A DNA stretch of 64,000 bases from JACCVL01 sp963704295. Its GTDB lineage: Bacteria; Actinomycetota; Actinomycetes; Propionibacteriales; Nocardioidaceae. The stretch spans positions 1,612,001 to 1,676,000 of the forward strand of contig OY969884.1 in the NCBI GenBank assembly GCA_963704295.1. The letters are read 5' to 3'. A program made the position numbers and the translations under genes. The notes under the pieces are model-generated. The model was given only the letters and a program-made list of their open reading frames with translations. It was not told the DNA's origin and did not search any database. Shown here one piece after another: positions 16,786-26,240 of the stretch. Each line of letters starts with the position of its first letter. Within the stretch, counting starts at the first letter, position 1.

Positions 16786-16964
16786 GCCCCGCCGGACGTC
16801 ATACGTACGGAGGTGTATCGGCGGCGCGTCGTCTGACGTCCCGGGCGCGCCCGCCGGACGTCATACGTACGGAGGTGTATCGGCGGCGCGCCGTATGACG
16901 TCCCGGGCGCGCCCGCCGGACGTCATACGTACGGAGGTGTATCGGCGGCGCGCCGCATGACGCA
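16786..16964. repeat. Three tandem 62-bp repeats with internal inverted repeat
   Basis: Three copies with a period of 62 bp begin just after the metallophosphoesterase stop. Each unit carries GGACGTCATACG, a loop of about 24 nt that includes GGAGGTGTATCGGCGGCG, and the return arm CGTATGACGTCC. In the middle copy the 12-bp arms are perfect; the first copy has one mismatch in the right arm (CGTCTGACGTCC); in the third the right arm has decayed (CGCATGACGCAA). The repeats end shortly before the phzE promoter. They could be a terminator array, a REP-like element or multiple protein-binding sites. They do not resemble CRISPR, because units are directly adjacent. Confidence 0.9.
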
Positions 16965-16971
16965 ACGGGGT

Positions 16972-17001
16972 TAGTCTCGCCGGGTGGGCGGTGAGGCGTG
17001 A
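16972..17001 (+). other. Leaderless-type promoter and five-codon mini-ORF overlapping phzE start
   Basis: TAGTCT at 16972-16977, 6 nt, then GTG at 16984 opening GTG GGC GGT GAG GCG TGA. The mini-ORF stop overlaps the phzE GTG start at 16998 as GTGA. PhzE has no well-spaced ribosome binding site of its own, so reinitiation from the mini-ORF is a plausible route. The peptide has no Trp, Phe or Tyr, so classical aromatic attenuation is not implied. Confidence 0.4.
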
Positions 17002-18890
17002 CCGACGTCGACGACATCATCAGCCGGTCCGCCTACGCACTGATCCGCTTCCGGGACGAGGACGCCGTCACGCTGCTGGCGGGCAAGCGCCGCGACGTCG
17101 ACCGGCTGGCAGACGTGCCGTTGACCGACGGCGTCCCGGAGGGCCTCGCCGCGGACGAGCACCGGTTCGACCGGCTCGTCCTCGTGCCGTACCGGCAGGT
17201 GCGTGAGCGCGGTTTCGCCGCCGTCGACGACGGCACTCCGCTGTCGGTGCTCGAGGTCGACGACCAGCGCCGGGTGCCGATGCCGGACGTCCTCGCGATG
17301 CTGCCGGACCAGCCCCCGGAGTTCGCCGACCGAGGTGGCTTCGACACCTCCGACGCGGCGTACGAGGAGGTGGTGGCGGCGGTCATCCGGGACGAGATCG
17401 GCAACGGCGCTGGTGCCAACCTGGTGATCGGTCGCACCTGGCAGGCCCGCGCCGAGCGGTGGGGGCACGCCGAGGCGCTGACCGTGTGGCGCCGGCTGCT
17501 CGAGCGGGAGCAGGGCGCCTACTGGACGTTCTGCTGCTTCACCGGGGACCGCTGGCTGATCGGTGCCAGCCCGGAGCGGCACGTCAGCCTCGAGCACGGT
17601 CAGGTCCGGATGAACCCGATCTCGGGGACCTTCCGGCTCCGCGGCCTGACCACCGCGGCGGCGCGCAAGCACGCGCTGCTGGAGTTCCTCGAGGACGAGA
17701 AGGAGATCTACGAGCTGTTCATGGTCGTGGACGAGGAGCTGAAGATGATGTGCGACATCTGCTCCGAGGGTGGTCTGGTGCTCGGCCCGTACCTGAAGCA
17801 GATGACCCACCTGGTCCACACCGAGTACCTGCTCGCCGGCCGCACCTCGCGCGACCCACGGCAGGTGCTGCGCGACTCGCTGATGGCGGCGACCGTGACC
17901 GGCAGCCCGGTCGAGAACGCCTGTCGGTTGATCGCCCGGTACGAGCCGCACGGACGCGGCTACTACGGCTCGGTGCTGGCACTGCTCGGGCGGGGCGCCG
18001 ACGGCGGCGCCACCCTGGACGCTCCGATCCTGATCCGGACCGCCGACGTCGGTCTCGACGGCGGCGTGGCCGTCACGGCGGGCGCCACCCTCGTCCGGGA
18101 CTCCGATCCCGCGCAGGAGACGGCGGAGACGAGGGCGAAGGCGGCGGGCGTGCTCACCGGTTTCGGACTGGTGGATCCGCCCGAGCCGGTCACGGGTGAG
18201 GTCGGTGCGCTGGCCGCCGACGAGGACGTCCGCATCGCGCTCGGCTCTCGCAACCAGCGGCTCGCGCCGTTCTGGCTCACCGACCAGTCCGGAACCCCGC
18301 CGCACCCGAACCTGGCCGGCCGCCGGGTCCTCGTGGTGGACGGCGAGGACGACTTCGTCAACATGCTGTCGCACGTCCTCGGGGTGCTCGGGATGGTGAC
18401 CGACGTCGTGCGGCACGACGCCTGGCGACCGGGTCTCGCGGACGGACACGACCTGGTCGTGGTCGGACCCGGCCCGGGGGACCCGCGGCTGATCGACGAG
18501 CCGAAGATCCGTAACCTGCGGGCGGTCGTGGACGATCGGCTCGCCGCCCGCCGCCCCTTCCTGGCGGTGTGCCTGGGGCATCAGGTGCTCGCCGGCGCCC
18601 TCGGGTTGGACCTGGAGTACAAGGACATCGTCTTCCAGGGGACCCAGACCCGGCTGTCCGTCCTCGGGCGGGACGAGGTGGTCGGCTTCTACAACACGTT
18701 CGTCGCCCGCGTGCCGGCGGGCGGCCTGCCGCCGGGGGTGCGGGTGGAGACCGACTCCGCGACCGGGGACGTGCACCTGCTGGCCGGGTCGCGGTTCCGG
18801 GGGGTCCAGTTCCACGCGGAGTCCATCTTGACCCAGCACGGCATCGACGTGCTGCGCGAGCTGGTCGTCGCCGTGCTCAGCGAGGAGTGA
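16998..18890 (+). CDS. phzE: PhzE-like aminodeoxyisochorismate/anthranilate synthase (fused with glutamine amidotransferase)
   Basis: The protein has 630 residues. Residues ~90-410 are the chorismate-binding domain (IRDEIGNGAGANLVIGR, LIGASPERHVSLEHG, MNPISGTFRLRG, EIYELFMVVDEELKMM, ATVTGSPVENACRLIARYEP, GRGYYGSVLALLGRG). Residues ~440-625 are a class I glutamine amidotransferase with Cys525 in FLAVCLGHQ and QFHAESI. The order and motifs match PhzE, which uses glutamine-derived ammonia to turn chorismate into 2-amino-2-deoxyisochorismate; some relatives release anthranilate. No other phenazine gene (phzD, F, A/B, G) is in the window. It heads an operon with pabA and pabB. Confidence 0.88.
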   Translation: MTDVDDIISRSAYALIRFRDEDAVTLLAGKRRDVDRLADVPLTDGVPEGLAADEHRFDRLVLVPYRQVRERGFAAVDDGTPLSVLEVDDQRRVPMPDVLAMLPDQPPEFADRGGFDTSDAAYEEVVAAVIRDEIGNGAGANLVIGRTWQARAERWGHAEALTVWRRLLEREQGAYWTFCCFTGDRWLIGASPERHVSLEHGQVRMNPISGTFRLRGLTTAAARKHALLEFLEDEKEIYELFMVVDEELKMMCDICSEGGLVLGPYLKQMTHLVHTEYLLAGRTSRDPRQVLRDSLMAATVTGSPVENACRLIARYEPHGRGYYGSVLALLGRGADGGATLDAPILIRTADVGLDGGVAVTAGATLVRDSDPAQETAETRAKAAGVLTGFGLVDPPEPVTGEVGALAADEDVRIALGSRNQRLAPFWLTDQSGTPPHPNLAGRRVLVVDGEDDFVNMLSHVLGVLGMVTDVVRHDAWRPGLADGHDLVVVGPGPGDPRLIDEPKIRNLRAVVDDRLAARRPFLAVCLGHQVLAGALGLDLEYKDIVFQGTQTRLSVLGRDEVVGFYNTFVARVPAGGLPPGVRVETDSATGDVHLLAGSRFRGVQFHAESILTQHGIDVLRELVVAVLSEE

Positions 18891-18894
18891 GCCG

Positions 18895-19488
18895 GTGACC
18901 GCCGCCGACGTCCGGGTGGTGCTGGTGGACCACCACGACTCGTACGCGACGATCCTGGCGCACCTGGTCGCCGAGGTCACCGGCGAGCTGCCCCGGATGG
19001 TGCAGCACGACGAGGTCACGGTCGACGACGTCTGGCGGTGCGGAGCGGACCGGGCGACGCATGTCGTCTTGTCGCCGGGGCCGGGGCACCCGGCGGAGCC
19101 GGCGGACTTCGCCGTCGGCCGGGCGCTGGTCGCGGAGCCGCAGGTGCCGCTGCTCGGGGTCTGCCTCGGGATGCAGGGCATCGTCACCGGGCACGGCGGC
19201 AGCGTCGAGCGGGTCGACCCGGCGCACGGCCTGGTCGACGAGGTGACGCACACCGGGGACGGGCTGTTCACCGGGCTGCCCCAGCGGTTCCCGGTGGTGC
19301 GCTACCACTCCCTGGCGGCCACCGTGGTCCCGCCGGCGCTGGAGGTGACCGCCCGCGGCCGGGACGGCACCGTCATGGCCGTGCGGCACCGGGCGCTGCC
19401 GGTGAGCGGCGTGCAGTTCCACCCCGAGTCGATCCTGTCGCGGCACGGCCGGGACCTGGTGGCGGCGTTCCTCGCCGGGCGGCGATGA
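18895..19488 (+). CDS. pabA: Aminodeoxychorismate/anthranilate synthase glutamine amidotransferase subunit
   Basis: A class I glutamine amidotransferase of 197 residues. VVLVDHHDSYATILAHLVAEVTG is the N-terminal signature, THVVLSPGPGHP the P-loop-like element, Cys90 in LLGVCLGMQG the nucleophile, and QFHPESIL supplies His and Glu of the triad. It should feed ammonia to the PabB protein encoded next. The GTG start follows the phzE stop by 4 nt and its own stop overlaps the pabB ATG (ATGA). Confidence 0.9.
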   Translation: MTAADVRVVLVDHHDSYATILAHLVAEVTGELPRMVQHDEVTVDDVWRCGADRATHVVLSPGPGHPAEPADFAVGRALVAEPQVPLLGVCLGMQGIVTGHGGSVERVDPAHGLVDEVTHTGDGLFTGLPQRFPVVRYHSLAATVVPPALEVTARGRDGTVMAVRHRALPVSGVQFHPESILSRHGRDLVAAFLAGRR

Positions 19489-20828
19489 GTGGGCCTCCCG
19501 GGGCCGGCCGGCCGGACCGGGTGGACGGCCCCGTCGACGCCTGGGTGGAATCGGTGGTGGAGCAGCTGCTGCGGCGACACGACCGGGTGTGGTGGCTGGA
19601 CGGAGCCGCCGGCCGGGCCTGGAGCGGTCGAGTCTCGCTGCTGGGCTGGCTGCACGACGACGAGCCGAGCCTCACCTACGACGCGGCCCGGCGGCTGGTC
19701 GTCGAGCACCGCGGCGATGCCGCCACGGCGGTCGGCGACGACCTGTTCGAGGTGCTGCGTGGCCGGATCGGCGCTGCCGGGAGCGGGAGCCGGTGGTACG
19801 GCTGGGCCGGCTACGCCTCGCGGTCCGACCTGTCGGCTCGCGTGGACACATCGGCGGCCGCTCCGGACGGCTGCTGGATGCCGGCCCTGCGCTGGATCGA
19901 GGTCGACCACGACAGCGGCGAGGTCCGCCGGTTCCCGGTCGACCTGAGGGTCGACGTGCCGGCTTCGTCAGCCGTCGCGTTGGCGCGGCCGGCGGGATTC
20001 CGGGTCGAGGCGGACTGGACACTCGACCGCTACACCGTCGCGTTCGACACGGTGCAAGAGGCGCTGCGCGCGGGGGACACCTACGAGGTCAACCTGACCT
20101 ACCGGCACCGGGTGACCGGCCCGGCGGGCGTGCAGCAGGCCTGGGCGGCATACCGCCGGCTGCGCCGGCTGAGCACCGCTCCGTACGCGGGCTTCCTGCA
20201 CCACCGCGGCGCCAGCCTGCTCGCCGCCTCCCCCGAGCGGTTCGCCGCCGTCCACGACGGGATCGTCGACACCCGCCCGGTCAAGGGGACGGTGGCCCGG
20301 TCCGCCGACCCGGTCGAGGACCGTCGCCGGGTGCAGCAGCTGGCGGACCAGCCACGGACCCGGGCCGAGAACCTGATCGTGTGCGACCTGCTCCGCAACG
20401 ACGTGGCCACTGTCAGTCGGCCGGGCAGCGTGCAGGTGCCGGAGCTGCTCGCGGTGGAGACCTACCCGGGGCTGCACCAGCTCGTCTCCACCGTGCGCGG
20501 CCGACTGGCCGACGGGGTCACTGCCGTCGACGTGCTGCGCGCGCTGCTGCCGGGTGGCTCGATGACCGGCGCGCCGAAGCTTCGCACGATGCAGGTCATC
20601 GCCGGGGTCGAGGACTCACCCCGGGGGATCTACTCCGGCGCGTTCGGCTGGCTCGAGCCGCACGCCGCCGACCTGGGCATGGTGATCCGCTCCTGGGTAC
20701 ACGTGGGCCGGTCGTGGACCGCCGGCACCGGCGGCGGTGTCACGGTGCTGAGCGACGCCGAGTCGGAGTACGCCGAGACCCGGCTCAAGCTGGACCGGCT
20801 GCGGACCGCCCTCGGCCGGGCCGGCTGA
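19485..20828 (+). CDS. pabB: Aminodeoxychorismate synthase component I
   Basis: The protein has 447 residues. The N-terminal half (WWLDGAAGRAWSGRVSLLG, YGWAGYASRSDL) is the PabB-type beta-sandwich; the C-terminal half is the chorismate-binding core with AGDTYEVNLTYRHRV, LLAASPERF, TRPVKGTVARS, RAENLIVCDLLRNDVA, PGGSMTGAPK and GIYSGAFGWL. RPVKGT corresponds to the PIKGT lysine element that marks aminodeoxychorismate synthases rather than anthranilate synthases. With PabA it should make 4-amino-4-deoxychorismate for folate or for an aromatic product. No lyase (pabC) lies next to it. Confidence 0.9.
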   Translation: MSGPPGAGRPDRVDGPVDAWVESVVEQLLRRHDRVWWLDGAAGRAWSGRVSLLGWLHDDEPSLTYDAARRLVVEHRGDAATAVGDDLFEVLRGRIGAAGSGSRWYGWAGYASRSDLSARVDTSAAAPDGCWMPALRWIEVDHDSGEVRRFPVDLRVDVPASSAVALARPAGFRVEADWTLDRYTVAFDTVQEALRAGDTYEVNLTYRHRVTGPAGVQQAWAAYRRLRRLSTAPYAGFLHHRGASLLAASPERFAAVHDGIVDTRPVKGTVARSADPVEDRRRVQQLADQPRTRAENLIVCDLLRNDVATVSRPGSVQVPELLAVETYPGLHQLVSTVRGRLADGVTAVDVLRALLPGGSMTGAPKLRTMQVIAGVEDSPRGIYSGAFGWLEPHAADLGMVIRSWVHVGRSWTAGTGGGVTVLSDAESEYAETRLKLDRLRTALGRAG

Positions 20829-20872
20829 CGCTGCGCGCAGTGCCGTCTCCGGCTGGCCGCCCGCGGTGGCCG

Positions 20873-22138
<1,266 letters not shown>

Positions 22139-22161
22139 GCGCTCCAGCATGCGTCGGCTTC

Positions 22162-22189
22162 CTGAGACCGGGCCAAGTCGGGGATGAGA
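22162..22189 (-). promoter_or_regulatory. Candidate MprA boxes upstream of pepD
   Basis: On the minus strand TCTCAT (22189-22184) and TCTCAG (22167-22162) have a 22-bp period, two turns of the 11-bp spacing seen at the mprA promoter. They lie 24-51 bp upstream of the pepD start. Confidence 0.45.
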
Positions 22190-22210
22190 CTCCGCTGGCA
22201 GTCCGGTCCG

Positions 22211-23602
22211 CTAGGCGTGCACCTGGCCGCGGACACCGTGTCCCGGCAGCGTCAGGGTGAGGACCGCTCCACCGTCGGGAGCGTTGGCCGCGGCGACGTG
22301 CCCGCCGTGCCGGTCGGCGGTCCGCCGGACGATCGCCAGGCCCAGGCCGGAGCCGGCCAGGGGACGCGCGTCGACCGCGCGGTAGAACCGGTCGAACACG
22401 TAGGGCAGATCCGCGGCGTCGATGCCCGGGCCGTGGTCGCGCACGGTCAGGACGCCGCCTTCGAGCCGCACGTCCACGACTCCGCCCGGTGGGCTCCACT
22501 TGACCGCGTTGTCGATGAGATTGGTGACCGCGCGCTCCAGCAGCGCCGGCTCGCCGAGCACCAGCCACTGCTCGACCGCGGTCTCGATCCGGACGCCGGT
22601 CGCGCGCCGGCGCACCCGGGTGACGGCGGCCTCCACGACGTCGACCAGATCGGTGGGCTCGGGGTGGTAGCGGACCGGCTCGTCCCGAGCGAGCTCGACC
22701 AGGTCGCCGACCAGGGTGCTCAGCTCGTCCACCTGCGCTGCGACGTCGGCGAGCAACTCGGTTCGTGCCTGCGCGGGCAGCCCCTCACGGCCGTCTGCCT
22801 GGGCGAGCAGCTCGATGTTGGTGCGCAGGCTGGTGAGCGGGGTGCGGAGCTCATGCCCGGCGTCCGCGACCAGCTGGTTCTGCCGCTGCCGGGAGGCGGC
22901 CAGCGCGGCGAGCATCGTGTTGAAGGCCGACGTCAGCCGGGCCAGCTCGTCGGTCCCGGTGACGCTGATCGGTGTGAGGTCGTCGGTGCGGGCGACGCGC
23001 TCGGCAGCCTGGGTGAGCCGGCGCACCGGCCGCAGACCGTTGGTGGCAACCGCCCACCCCGCCAGCCCGGCCAGCAGCACACCGGCGACCCCGACCGCCC
23101 AGGCGACCACCGCCAGCCGTTCCAGCGACCGGTAGGTCGGCTCCATCGACTGGGCGATGACGATGGCCGGGCCGCCGGGGTCGGCCACCGCCGCGACCCG
23201 ATAGCGCTCGCCGTCGATCACCGTCGTCCGCAGCGAGCGCTGGCCGGCGCCGGTGGCGACGGCGAGCTCGTCCCGGGAGAGTGCCGACACCAGCTCTGAC
23301 TCACCGCGGGCTCTGCCGTCGGGCGTCAGCACGGCCAGCCGCACGTCGGACGCGGTGACGTACTCGGTGGGGATGTTGCCGGCTAGGGCGGTCTGGACCA
23401 GCGGAGTCTGCGCCGTCGCCTCCGCTCGCTCGAGCAGCGACTCGTCGAGCGTCTCCTCGAGCTGCATCCGCAGCGTCAGATAGACCGCCACGCTGGCCAC
23501 CGCCAGGGTCACGCCGACCGCGAGCGAGGTGAGCAGGGTGACCCGCGCGGCCAGCGTCACCCGCTCCGAGATGCGCTCTCGGCTGAGCAGGGACCGGCTC
23601 AC
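22211..23602 (-). CDS. mprB: Two-component sensor histidine kinase (MprB-like)
   Basis: The protein has 463 residues. Membrane helices at about 20-44 and 162-186 flank an extracytoplasmic sensor of ~115 residues. HAMP follows (187-240, NGLRPVRRLTQAAERVA), then the HisKA box with phosphoacceptor His250 (DAGHELRTPL), and the HATPase with NLIDNAVKWS (N box), VRDHGPGID (G1) and GSGLGLAIVRR (G2). This is the order of mycobacterial MprB, which senses envelope stress. The GTG at 23602 overlaps the regulator stop (GTGA), so the two are co-translated. Confidence 0.9.
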   Translation of the reverse strand: MSRSLLSRERISERVTLAARVTLLTSLAVGVTLAVASVAVYLTLRMQLEETLDESLLERAEATAQTPLVQTALAGNIPTEYVTASDVRLAVLTPDGRARGESELVSALSRDELAVATGAGQRSLRTTVIDGERYRVAAVADPGGPAIVIAQSMEPTYRSLERLAVVAWAVGVAGVLLAGLAGWAVATNGLRPVRRLTQAAERVARTDDLTPISVTGTDELARLTSAFNTMLAALAASRQRQNQLVADAGHELRTPLTSLRTNIELLAQADGREGLPAQARTELLADVAAQVDELSTLVGDLVELARDEPVRYHPEPTDLVDVVEAAVTRVRRRATGVRIETAVEQWLVLGEPALLERAVTNLIDNAVKWSPPGGVVDVRLEGGVLTVRDHGPGIDAADLPYVFDRFYRAVDARPLAGSGLGLAIVRRTADRHGGHVAAANAPDGGAVLTLTLPGHGVRGQVHA

Positions 23603-24294
23603 AGCGGGGTCTCGCGCAGGACGTAGCCGACGCCCCGCACCGTGTGCAGCAGCCGGGGCTCCCCGTCCGCCTCGGTCTTCCGGCGCAGGTAGCCGACGTA
23701 CACCTCGAGCGAGTTGGCGGTGGTGGGGAAGTCGTACCCCCACACCTCCTCCAGGATGAACGCCCGCTCCAGCACCCGCCGCGGCCGGCGCAGGAACAGC
23801 TCGAGCAGGGCGAACTCGGTGCGTGTCAGCGTGAGCGCGCGGTCGCCTCGATGCACGTCGCGGGTTGCGGTGTCGAGGCGCAGGTCGGCGAACGCCAGCG
23901 TGCTGTCCTCGTCGTCATCGGCACGGGTGGACCGGCGGAGCAGGGCACGCAGCCGGGCCAGCAGTTCTTCCAGCGCGAACGGCTTGGTCAGGTAGTCGTC
24001 CGCGCCGGCGTCGAGCCCGTCCACCCGGTCGCCGACCGCGTCCCTGGCCGTGAGCACCAGGATCGGCAGCTCGTTGCCCGCCCCACGCAGGGCACGGGTG
24101 GCCTCCAACCCGTCCAGTCGCGGCATCATCACGTCCATGACGATCGCGTCCGGTCGGACCGCCGGGACCCGAGCCAGCGCCTCGGCTCCGTCCGCGGCGG
24201 TCTCCACCTCGTAGCCGTTGAACTGCAGCGAGCGGCGCAGGGAGTCCCGTACCGCCCGGTCGTCGTCGACCACGAGGATGCGCTTGCCCGCCAT
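23599..24294 (-). CDS. mprA: OmpR/PhoB-family response regulator (MprA-like)
   Basis: The protein has 231 residues. The receiver domain (1-120) has acidic residues D10/D11, phosphorylatable Asp54 in IVMDVMMPRLDG, Thr in VLTARD and Lys in TKPF. The C-terminal winged helix (about 130-231) contains LTRTEFALLELFLRRPRRVLER and SLEVYVGYLRRKTE, the typical recognition region. Sequence and gene order match MprA of mycobacteria. Direct TCTCAG repeats upstream suggest it activates its own operon and pepD. Confidence 0.92.
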   Translation of the reverse strand: MAGKRILVVDDDRAVRDSLRRSLQFNGYEVETAADGAEALARVPAVRPDAIVMDVMMPRLDGLEATRALRGAGNELPILVLTARDAVGDRVDGLDAGADDYLTKPFALEELLARLRALLRRSTRADDDEDSTLAFADLRLDTATRDVHRGDRALTLTRTEFALLELFLRRPRRVLERAFILEEVWGYDFPTTANSLEVYVGYLRRKTEADGEPRLLHTVRGVGYVLRETPL

Positions 24295-24318
24295 GTCGAC
24301 CTAGCGTGCCAGCCCGGT

Positions 24319-24335
24319 CTGAGACCAGGCTGAGA
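24319..24335 (-). promoter_or_regulatory. MprA-box-like direct repeat upstream of mprA
   Basis: On the minus strand TCTCAG-N5-TCTCAG (24335-24330 and 24324-24319) gives two identical hexamers one helical turn apart, 25-41 bp upstream of the mprA start. MprA is known to bind loosely conserved direct repeats in its own and pepD promoters. Confidence 0.55.
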
Positions 24336-24358
24336 CCTCGCCCCGACGGTCGGCGCGG

Positions 24359-25249
24359 TCAGGCCGTCGCCGGGTCCAGCGCCAGCCGGGCGGCCGCCCC
24401 GGCGCGGGCGCCGTACGAGCCGCCGAACAGGGCCGCGTGCACGAGCAAGGGGTGCAGCTGGTGCATCGGGACCCGCTGCTGCCAGCCGTCGGCCAGCGGG
24501 TTCGCCTCGGTGTACGCCGCGAGCACCCGCTCCAGCTGCGGCACCCCGAACAGGGCCAGCATGGCCAGATCGGTCTCGCGGTGCCCGCCGTGCGCTGCCG
24601 GGTCCACCACGTACGCCCGGTTGCCGCCCGACCAGACGATGTTGCCCGACCACAGGTCGCCGTGGATGCGGGCCGGCGGCTCGGGAGGGCCGGCGAGGTC
24701 GGTGATCCTGTCGACGACCCGCTGGACCGCGTCCGCGTCGGCGTCGGACAGCGCGCCGCGGTCTCGGGCCGGTTTCACGTACGGGCTGAGCCGGCGCTCG
24801 GCGAAGAACTCCGGCCAGGCCGAGGCCGGCGCCTGCGGCAGCGGCGCGGTGCCGATCCAGGTGCTGCCACCACCGCTGTGGCCGAACTGGGCAGGTCCGG
24901 CGGCATGCGTTGCGGCCAGCTCGCGGCCCAGGCGCTCGGCGGCGTCCGCCGACGGGCGGCCGGGCTCGATCCAGTCGAGGACCAGGCAGTCGTCCGCCAC
25001 CGCGTGCACCTCCGGCACCGGGAAGCCGCCGCGGTCGGTGGCCTCGGCGAGCCAGCGCAACCCGGCCGCCTCGGCCGCGAAGAACCCCGCCGGTGGGTGC
25101 GGGCGGCTCTTCACCAGCACGCTGGACCCGTCGGTCAGCCGGACCCTGGTGGCGGTGCAGATGTCACCGCCGGGCACCGGAACGGTTGCCACGACCGCCC
25201 GGTCGAGCAGCTCGGTGACCCGGCTCGCGATCGTGCCCATCCGCGCCAT
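24359..25249 (-). CDS. Fructosamine/ketosamine kinase family protein
   Basis: The protein has 296 residues with a protein-kinase-like fold. GGDICTATRVRLTDGSSVLVKSRP is the glycine-loop and lysine region, ARIHGDLWSGNIVW is the catalytic loop and VVDPAAHGGHRETDLAML the metal-binding DxxxxG region; these are the marks of fructosamine-3-kinase homologues. Bacterial members phosphorylate ribulosamines or erythrulosamines on glycated proteins so that the sugar falls off. It follows the low-molecular-weight phosphatase gene by 11 nt, an association reported for bacterial deglycation enzymes. Confidence 0.87.
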   Translation of the reverse strand: MARMGTIASRVTELLDRAVVATVPVPGGDICTATRVRLTDGSSVLVKSRPHPPAGFFAAEAAGLRWLAEATDRGGFPVPEVHAVADDCLVLDWIEPGRPSADAAERLGRELAATHAAGPAQFGHSGGGSTWIGTAPLPQAPASAWPEFFAERRLSPYVKPARDRGALSDADADAVQRVVDRITDLAGPPEPPARIHGDLWSGNIVWSGGNRAYVVDPAAHGGHRETDLAMLALFGVPQLERVLAAYTEANPLADGWQQRVPMHQLHPLLVHAALFGGSYGARAGAAARLALDPATA

Positions 25250-25260
25250 GCCACCGCACC

Positions 25261-25809
25261 CTAGGCCGTCGGCTCCTCGTCGACGGCGGCTCCGGACCGC
25301 CGCACGTGCTCGGCGAGTGCCGTGACCAGCACCGCAGCGGTGCGCTCCACCATGGTCAGGACCTCGGCGAAGCCGTCCGGCCCGCCGTACCAGGGGTCGG
25401 GCACCTCCGCCGCCGGGTCGTGCTCAGGGTCCCAGGCGCGGAACATCGCGACCCGGTGCTTGCCCTCGGCGGTCGGCGCCAGCGCCAGCAGGTCGGCGTG
25501 GTTGGCCAGGTCCATGGCCAGCAACAGGTCGTGCGCGCCGAACCAGCCGACGTCGACCTGCCGCGCCCGGTGCCGGCTCGGGTCGTACCCGGCCGCGCGG
25601 AGCTCGGCGGCCGCCCGCGGGTCCATCGGCTCGCCGACGTGCCAGTCCCCGGTGCCGGCGGAGCTCACCCGGACCCGTCCATGCAGTCCGGCGGCGGCCA
25701 GCTGCCGGTCGAGCACCACCTGGGCCGTCGGCGAGCGGCAGATGTTGCCCAGGCACACGACCGCGATCGCGTACGGGCGGGAGGAATCGGAAGGGGGCGG
25801 CAGCTGCAC
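25261..25809 (-). CDS. Low-molecular-weight protein-tyrosine-phosphatase family
   Basis: The protein has 182 residues. The P-loop CLGNICRS (Cys19 to Arg25) and the general acid loop VPDPWYGGPDGF are both intact, as is SSAGTGDWHVGEPMDPRA. It should act by a phosphocysteine intermediate. Directly upstream of a fructosamine-kinase homologue, it may dephosphorylate ribulosamine or erythrulosamine phosphates on proteins rather than phosphotyrosine. The GTG at 25809 has CGGAGG upstream. It lies 50 nt after the YvlD-type gene on the same strand, so a four-gene operon from the GntR gene is possible. Confidence 0.9.
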   Translation of the reverse strand: MQLPPPSDSSRPYAIAVVCLGNICRSPTAQVVLDRQLAAAGLHGRVRVSSAGTGDWHVGEPMDPRAAAELRAAGYDPSRHRARQVDVGWFGAHDLLLAMDLANHADLLALAPTAEGKHRVAMFRAWDPEHDPAAEVPDPWYGGPDGFAEVLTMVERTAAVLVTALAEHVRRSGAAVDEEPTA

Positions 25810-25859
25810 GTGGGCCTCCGAGCGGAAGGGAGGGGCGACCTGGCCCGTGCGCGGTCGGG

Positions 25860-26240
25860 TCAGGAGTCGTCGAGGGCGGCCTGCACCGCCATCCCGACGA
25901 GGGCGATCACCAGGGCCCCGAACACGTAGGTCCAGAAGCCCTGCACGCCGAAGGCGAGACCGAGCAGGTCGGCCAGCTCGGCCGTCAGCCACAGCATCGC
26001 CGCGTTCACCAGGAGCAGGAACAGCCCGAGCGTCACGATGATGAACGGCAGTGACAACAGCTTGACCACGGGCCCGATCACCGCGTTGATCACGCCGAGG
26101 ACGAGGCCCACGAGCAGCAGCGTGACGGTGTCCTCCCCGGTGCTGGTCGAGGCCGTGCCGATGCGGATCCCGTCGAACAACGCGGCGGCTACGGCCAGCG
26201 CGAGGGCGTTGGCCGCCACCGTGATCAGCGCACGCTTCAC
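25860..26240 (-). CDS. YvlD-type four-helix membrane protein (phage holin superfamily IV)
   Basis: The protein has 126 residues and four membrane helices (LITVAANALALAVAAALFD, VTLLLVGLVLGVINAVIGPV, LPFIIVTLGLFLLLVNAAML, WTYVFGALVIALVGMAVQ). VINAVIGPVVKLLSLPFIIVTLGLF is the family signature. Despite the holin name this is a common chromosomal envelope protein, linked to membrane stress in Bacillus; there are no phage genes nearby. Its ATG overlaps the GntR stop as ATGA. Confidence 0.87.
   Translation of the reverse strand: MKRALITVAANALALAVAAALFDGIRIGTASTSTGEDTVTLLLVGLVLGVINAVIGPVVKLLSLPFIIVTLGLFLLLVNAAMLWLTAELADLLGLAFGVQGFWTYVFGALVIALVGMAVQAALDDS

Noticed and set aside
16786..16964. CRISPR array
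   Set aside because: The 62-bp units are directly adjacent with no variable spacers, and there is no cas gene.
25860..26240. Prophage holin
   Set aside because: It is a YvlD-type chromosomal membrane family and no phage genes are near.
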